NCBI GenBank assembly: GCA_900320795.1
Contig: ONTQ01000002.1
Coordinates: 25,855-89,854 of the forward strand
DNA from: an uncultured Bacteroidales bacterium
GTDB lineage: Bacteria; Bacteroidota; Bacteroidia; Bacteroidales; UBA932
Reading direction: 5' to 3'
Length of the DNA: 64,000 nt
In this document: one piece after another, positions 60,283 through 64,000 of the stretch
Layout: the number at the start of each line of letters is the position of its first letter
Numbering within the stretch: position 1 is the stretch's first letter
Translations under genes and position numbers: made by a program
Notes under the pieces: generated by a model
What the model saw: the letters and a program-made list of their open reading frames with translations, nothing else
The model's database searches: none
What the model was told of the DNA's origin: nothing

Positions 60283-62260
60283 GGAATTGCCGGAAATCCT
60301 GGACTTGTTGCCGGGGTTGGAAATGGCGGAAATCCGTTTGGACCGCTGTGCCCTGGAGGAAGAAGAGATCGACCAGCTGTTCTCGGAGTCCGACGTCCCC
60401 CTGATTGCAACCTGCCGGCTGGCCGAGGAGCCGCAGGCTCCGGCGCTGCTGGAGCGGGCCATCCAGGCCGGAGCCAAGTATGTGGACCTGGAGATGGAAG
60501 CCCCCGCTGCCGTGGGACGACGCATCCGCGAAGCCTGCCGCGAGTGGGGAACGGTGCTCATCCGCTCCTACCATAACTTTGAAAACACGCCCTCCCTTCC
60601 GGTGCTTCGGTCCCTCGTGGACCGCGCCCGCCAGTTTGGCGGCGAAGTGGTGAAAATCGTCACCACAGCCGTTTCGGAGGCCGATAATGATACTGTCAAA
60701 GCGCTCTATCAGGACGCCGGCCCCGGCAGCCTGGTGGCTTTTTGCATGGGAGACTGCGGGAAGCCTTCCCGCCTGGAAGCGTTGCGGCAGGGAGCCCCTT
60801 TTACCTACGCCTGCCTCAGCGAAGAAGAAGCCACAGCCCCCGGGCAGTGGACCACCCGGGCCATGCAGGAGGCGGTGTACGGCGGTTTCCGTTTCATGGA
60901 AGCCCGGAACCTCCCCATGCCGTCCTCCAAGAGTTTTGCGCAGCGGGCCATCATTGCCGCGGCGCTTGCGGAAGGCACTTCGCACCTTTCCGGCTATTCT
61001 CCCTGTGGTGACAACGAAAGCGCCCTACGCGTTGCGGAAGCGCTCGGTGCAAAGGTGCAAGTAAATGGTTCTCAGCTAATTATCGATGGGATTGGGGCCA
61101 GTGAAGGCCTGTTGCATCTTTCGGAACTGCATACCGGGGAGTCGGGTTTTCTGACGCGCCTGATGATTCCGCTGCTGTCGGTTTTGTCGGCAGAACCGGT
61201 GCGGGTAACGGGTGAAAAGACCCTCCTGAACCGCCCGCTCACCGGAGCCCATGACATCATGGCCGCCTACGGTGTTCGGCTGTACCCGGAGGAACAGACG
61301 GGCCCTCGGAAGAATGACTGCTATCTTCCGCTCAAGGTGGCGGGGCCGCTCATTCCCGGCCGGGCCGATGTGTCCGGCAAAGGAGGCTCCCAACTTCTTT
61401 CCGGCCTCCTGGCCGCCCTGCCGCTCTCCGGGGACAAATCCGTCCTTTACGTACACGAGCCCCGGAGCATTCCCTACCTCTTCATCACGGTGGACGTGCT
61501 CAAGAAGTTCGGCATCCGGATGGGCTCGGAAATGGAAGGCGGGGACGATTTTCTCCAAAGCCAGGACTGGAGCCTCTGCACGGGTGTGAATTTCCGCATA
61601 AAAGGCAGCCAGCGCTATCACGCGGCCGATTTCGCCATCGAGGCCGACTGGTCCGGCGCCGCCCCGTTCCTGGTGGCCGGGGCCATCTTCGGAGACGTGG
61701 AGGTGACAGGCCTGGACACCCAGTCCCTTCAGGCCGATATCTCCATCATGGACATTCTCATGGAGGCCGGGGCCAGCATGTCCCAACTGGACAGCCCGGA
61801 CGGCCCCATCCATGTGAGGCGTGCTCCGTTAAGCCCTTTCCGCACAGACCTTAACAACTGCCCGGACCTTTTCCCCATGGTAGCGGTCCTGGCGGCCTTC
61901 TGCCCCGGCGAAAGCCACATTCTGGGCGTCGGGCGCCTGCGCCACAAGGAAACCGACCGCGCCGCCGCCATCGAGGCCATGCTCTCGCGGATGGGCGTCC
62001 CCGTCACCATCGAAGAGGACGAAATGACCATTATCGGCATGGGACTCACGCAGCGCCTGGCCACCGGCCGGCTCTTGAAAGGAGGCGAGTATCCCTCTTA
62101 TGGAGACCACCGCATGGTAATGGCCCTCCAGGTGGCGTCCCTGGGGGCCGATGCCCCCGTTGTCATCGATGACACGGCCTGCGTCTCCAAGTCCTTCCCC
62201 CATTTTAACGAAATGTTTTCCGTCATGACCGGTATCGACCGTTCATCCCCAATCCAATAG
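60257..62260 (+). CDS. Bifunctional 3-dehydroquinate dehydratase (type I) / EPSP synthase fusion
   Basis: 667 aa from the ATG at 60257. Residues ~1-225 are a type I dehydroquinase (AroD): EIRLDRC, IRSYHNF with the catalytic His, VVKIVTTA with the Schiff-base Lys, and FTYACLSEEEATAPGQW. Residues ~226-667 are EPSP synthase (AroA): PSSKSFAQRAIIAAALAEG with Lys/Ser/Arg, GESGFLTRLM in place of the usual GNxGTxxR, GGSQLLSGLLAALPL, DLFPMVAVLAAF and GDHRMVMALQ. Both active sites look complete. The two steps are third and sixth in the pathway, with AroE and AroK lying between them, so channelling is not direct. The ATG overlaps aroB by 26 nt, with aroC 3 nt downstream: one operon. Confidence 0.93.
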   Translation: MIATSIQNKELPEILDLLPGLEMAEIRLDRCALEEEEIDQLFSESDVPLIATCRLAEEPQAPALLERAIQAGAKYVDLEMEAPAAVGRRIREACREWGTVLIRSYHNFENTPSLPVLRSLVDRARQFGGEVVKIVTTAVSEADNDTVKALYQDAGPGSLVAFCMGDCGKPSRLEALRQGAPFTYACLSEEEATAPGQWTTRAMQEAVYGGFRFMEARNLPMPSSKSFAQRAIIAAALAEGTSHLSGYSPCGDNESALRVAEALGAKVQVNGSQLIIDGIGASEGLLHLSELHTGESGFLTRLMIPLLSVLSAEPVRVTGEKTLLNRPLTGAHDIMAAYGVRLYPEEQTGPRKNDCYLPLKVAGPLIPGRADVSGKGGSQLLSGLLAALPLSGDKSVLYVHEPRSIPYLFITVDVLKKFGIRMGSEMEGGDDFLQSQDWSLCTGVNFRIKGSQRYHAADFAIEADWSGAAPFLVAGAIFGDVEVTGLDTQSLQADISIMDILMEAGASMSQLDSPDGPIHVRRAPLSPFRTDLNNCPDLFPMVAVLAAFCPGESHILGVGRLRHKETDRAAAIEAMLSRMGVPVTIEEDEMTIIGMGLTQRLATGRLLKGGEYPSYGDHRMVMALQVASLGADAPVVIDDTACVSKSFPHFNEMFSVMTGIDRSSPIQ

Positions 62261-62263
62261 ACT

Positions 62264-63340
62264 ATGAACACTTTTGGCAATAAATTCAGAGTAAGCATTT
62301 TTGGCGAATCACACGGCCCGTATATCGGCGTAACCCTGGACGGCGTCCTTCCCGGCATTCCGCTCAGCGAGGAAGATTTCACGGCCGACCTGGCCCGTCG
62401 CAAGGCCGGCGTCCCGGGCACCACGCCCCGTACCGAGTCCGACCGTCCTGAAATTGTCTCCGGCGTCTATGACGGCCACACCACGGGGGCCCCGCTCACC
62501 ATCCTTTTCCGCAATGAGAACACCCGCAGCGAGGATTATGAGCAGTTCCGTCAGCATCCCCGTCCCGGCCATGCCGACTTCACGGCCAACCTCAAGTTCG
62601 GCGGATTCAACGACCCCCGCGGCGGCGGCCATTTCAGCGGCCGGCTCACCCTGGGCATCGTGGCGGCCGGTGTCGTTGCCAAGAAAATGATGTATTTCGC
62701 GCAGTTCCATGCCGCGCTCACGGAAGTGGGCGGCCTCAAGGATCCTTCGGCCTGGAAGGGCGCCCTGGAGGCGGCCCAGGCCGATGGCGATTCCCTCGGC
62801 GGCGTGGTGGAGTGTACGGTGGAAGGCATTCCCATCGGCCTGGGAGAACCTTTCTGGAACAGCGTGGAGTCCCTGGTTTCCCATGCCGTTTTTGCCATTC
62901 CGGGCGTGCGGGGCATCGAATTCGGCGACGGATTTGCCGCTGCCGCCCTGTTCGGCTCCCAGCACAACGACCCTTTCCCGGAGCACAAGTGCTGCCACGA
63001 GGAAGGCGGTGAGCACCACTGCTGCCATTCCGAGCACGGCGAAGGCGAAGAGTGCGACTGTCATTCTGAGCAGTCCTCCTGTCATTCTGAGCGCAGCGAA
63101 GAATCCCACCACTGCTGCGGCCGCCACAAACGTCCCCAGCCGCCTGTCACCAACCATGCCGGCGGTGTGAACGGCGGCATCACCAACGGCAATCCGCTGG
63201 TGTTCCGCGTGGCCTTCAAACCTACTTCCAGCATCGCCAAGGCCGGTATTCCCGGCCGTCACGACGTCTGTTTTGCCCTTCGGACACCGGTGATTGTAGA
63301 AGCCATGGCCGCCATCGTGCTGGTGGACCTGGCGCTGTAG
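62264..63340 (+). CDS. aroC: Chorismate synthase with Cys/His-rich insertion
   Basis: Makes chorismate from EPSP using reduced FMN; cytosolic tetramer. 358 aa. Conserved blocks are GESHGPYIGVTLDGVLPG, RTESDRPEIVSGVYDGHTTG, RPGHADFTANLKFGGFNDPRGG and NHAGGVNGGITNGNPLVFRVAFKP, given here by position rather than as one string. Between GSQHND and TNHAGG, roughly residues 242-289, lies an insertion with about 9 Cys and 11 His (CCHEEGGEHHCC, CHSEQSSCHSERSEES, HHCCGRHKR). It consists of two or three copies of the 27-bp element plus decayed ones. The insertion precedes the FMN-binding GG loop. The Cys/His load could bind metal by accident; function is probably retained because the gene is single copy in this window. 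Confidence 0.95.
   Translation: MNTFGNKFRVSIFGESHGPYIGVTLDGVLPGIPLSEEDFTADLARRKAGVPGTTPRTESDRPEIVSGVYDGHTTGAPLTILFRNENTRSEDYEQFRQHPRPGHADFTANLKFGGFNDPRGGGHFSGRLTLGIVAAGVVAKKMMYFAQFHAALTEVGGLKDPSAWKGALEAAQADGDSLGGVVECTVEGIPIGLGEPFWNSVESLVSHAVFAIPGVRGIEFGDGFAAAALFGSQHNDPFPEHKCCHEEGGEHHCCHSEHGEGEECDCHSEQSSCHSERSEESHHCCGRHKRPQPPVTNHAGGVNGGITNGNPLVFRVAFKPTSSIAKAGIPGRHDVCFALRTPVIVEAMAAIVLVDLAL
63028..63105 (+). repeat. Cluster of dispersed 27-bp elements inside aroC
   Basis: A clear copy at 63080-63105 (TGTCATTCTGAG then CGCAGCGAAGAATCC), a head-only copy at 63059-63070, and a decayed copy around 63028-63055 (TGCCATTCCGAGCACGGC). All are in the same frame, encoding CHSE-type repeats. Confidence 0.85.
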
Positions 63341-63391
63341 GTGCACAAACTGCTTTTCTGCAAAAGGCGGGGCCGAATATGAAAAAATGAG

Positions 63392-63399
63392 TATCTTTG
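63392..63399 (+). promoter_or_regulatory. Putative -7 box of sufB
   Basis: TATCTTTG, 7 nt before the sufB ATG. Confidence 0.5.
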
Positions 63400-63406
63400 T
63401 ACTTCT

Positions 63407-64000
63407 ATGTCAGAGAGTGATAAAATCATACAGGAGTTCACCCGGTCGGAGTACAAGGAGGGTTTTGTGACGGATGTGGAGCAGGAGTTCATCCCCAAAG
63501 GACTCAGCGAGGACGTTATCCGGCTCATTTCCAAACGGAAAGAGGAGCCCGGCTGGCTGTTGGACTTCCGCCTGGACGCCTTCCGGAAATGGCAGGCCAT
63601 GCCGCAGCCGGACTGGGCCCATCTGGATATGCCGGAGATTGATTTCCAGGATATTATTTACTACGCCGCCCCCAAGAAAGACAAAGACCGCCCCAAGGAG
63701 ATAGACCCCAAACTGGCCGAGACCTTCGACAAGCTGGGCATTCCCCTGAAGGAACGGGACGTGCTGGCCGGCGTAGTGGCCGTGGATGCCGTCTTCGACT
63801 CCGTGTCCGTTACTACTACGTTCAGAAAGACTCTGGCGGAAAAAGGCATCATCTTCTGCTCCTTCTCCGAAGCCGTAAAAGACCACCCGGATCTGGTGCG
63901 TAAGTACCTGGCCACCGTGGTCCCCTCTTCAGACAACTATTTTGCCGCCCTCAATTCGGCCGTCTTCTCCGACGGCTCCTTCTGCTATATTCCCAAGGGC
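63407..64000 (+). CDS. sufB: Fe-S cluster scaffold protein SufB (5' part)
   Basis: 198 codons are visible; the gene runs off the right edge. SufB forms the SufBC2D scaffold for assembling Fe-S clusters with SufC and SufD; cytosolic. The N-terminus MSESDKIIQEFTRSEYKEGF is followed by VEQEFIPKGLSEDVIRLISK, EPGWLLDFRLDAFRKW and FQDIIYYAAPK, all typical. The last visible part, ALNSAVFSDGSFCYIPKG, enters the beta-helix core. A TATCTTTG box precedes it at 63392. It is probably the first gene of a suf operon continuing beyond the window. Confidence 0.96.
   Translation, partial: MSESDKIIQEFTRSEYKEGFVTDVEQEFIPKGLSEDVIRLISKRKEEPGWLLDFRLDAFRKWQAMPQPDWAHLDMPEIDFQDIIYYAAPKKDKDRPKEIDPKLAETFDKLGIPLKERDVLAGVVAVDAVFDSVSVTTTFRKTLAEKGIIFCSFSEAVKDHPDLVRKYLATVVPSSDNYFAALNSAVFSDGSFCYIPKG

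Overview
The window is bacterial and reads as Bacteroidota, most likely order Bacteroidales. Three things point there. Many genes are preceded by the Bacteroidota -7 box TAnnTTTG (for example before thyA, aroB, sufB, mutS and the GH106 gene). The gene content is typical of the group: S46 dipeptidyl peptidase, NigD-like and DUF4252 proteins, DUF5106, a fimbrillin-like M64 peptidase, a NagB/PIG-L fusion, GH43 and GH106, and an EF-G2 paralogue. Purine-rich Shine-Dalgarno sequences are mostly absent. No plasmid, phage or conjugation genes are seen; the only phage-like trace is a truncated BRO-type antirepressor fragment near 55.5 kb. The species is not identified.

Layout. 1-3.3 kb: partial EF-G2 paralogue and a CPBP membrane protease (minus), then a 51-bp tandem array. 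3.3-7.2 kb: rnhB, a DPP7-like peptidase and an Mrp-type Fe-S carrier (plus). 7.3-15.6 kb: minus-strand operon mutS - glycosyltransferase - YfhO-like membrane protein - lipoprotein. 15.7-20.3 kb: NSS-type sodium symporter (minus), then thyA, folA, a second 51-bp array and galM (plus). 20.3-28.7 kb: a large HExxH/propeller/beta-barrel protein (minus), then plus-strand envelope genes: DUF5106 lipoprotein, NigD-like lipoprotein, ECF sigma factor, an anti-sigma/beta-barrel hybrid and an outer-membrane barrel. 29-36.2 kb: small peptide, M64 peptidase and two transglutaminase-like paralogues. 36.3-37.6 kb: peroxide-response unit with a palindrome, a 25-codon ORF, glutathione peroxidase and an OhrR-type regulator. 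37.6-44.5 kb: sugar and phosphodiester degradation genes. 44.5-45.4 kb: a gene-free block of three repeat families. 45.4-50.5 kb: a second sigma/barrel pair, a serpin, and a DUF4252 - sigma - anti-sigma - DUF4252 operon. 50.6-55.2 kb: GH43 and GH106 facing tail to tail. 55.5-58.9 kb: BRO fragment, then a binding protein with a SpoIIE phosphatase. 59.0-64 kb: tRNA-Leu, aroB, an aroD-aroA fusion, aroC and the start of sufB.

How it fits together. Envelope stress and surface remodelling dominate. Three ECF sigma loci sit within 26 kb, two with an unusual partner carrying an anti-sigma-like N-terminus, one membrane helix, a low-complexity linker and an outer-membrane barrel. The strongest non-genic signal is a set of repeats. 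A 27-bp element (consensus TGTCATTCTGAG followed by CGCAGCGAAGAATCT) lies in frame inside four genes, including aroB and aroC. It supplies the stop codon of rnhB and abuts the folA start codon. Two tandem-array families have periods of 51-52 bp, one array has a period of 84 bp, and a GAACGAG hairpin family recurs three times. The 7-mer GGCCGAT is also strongly over-represented on both strands.
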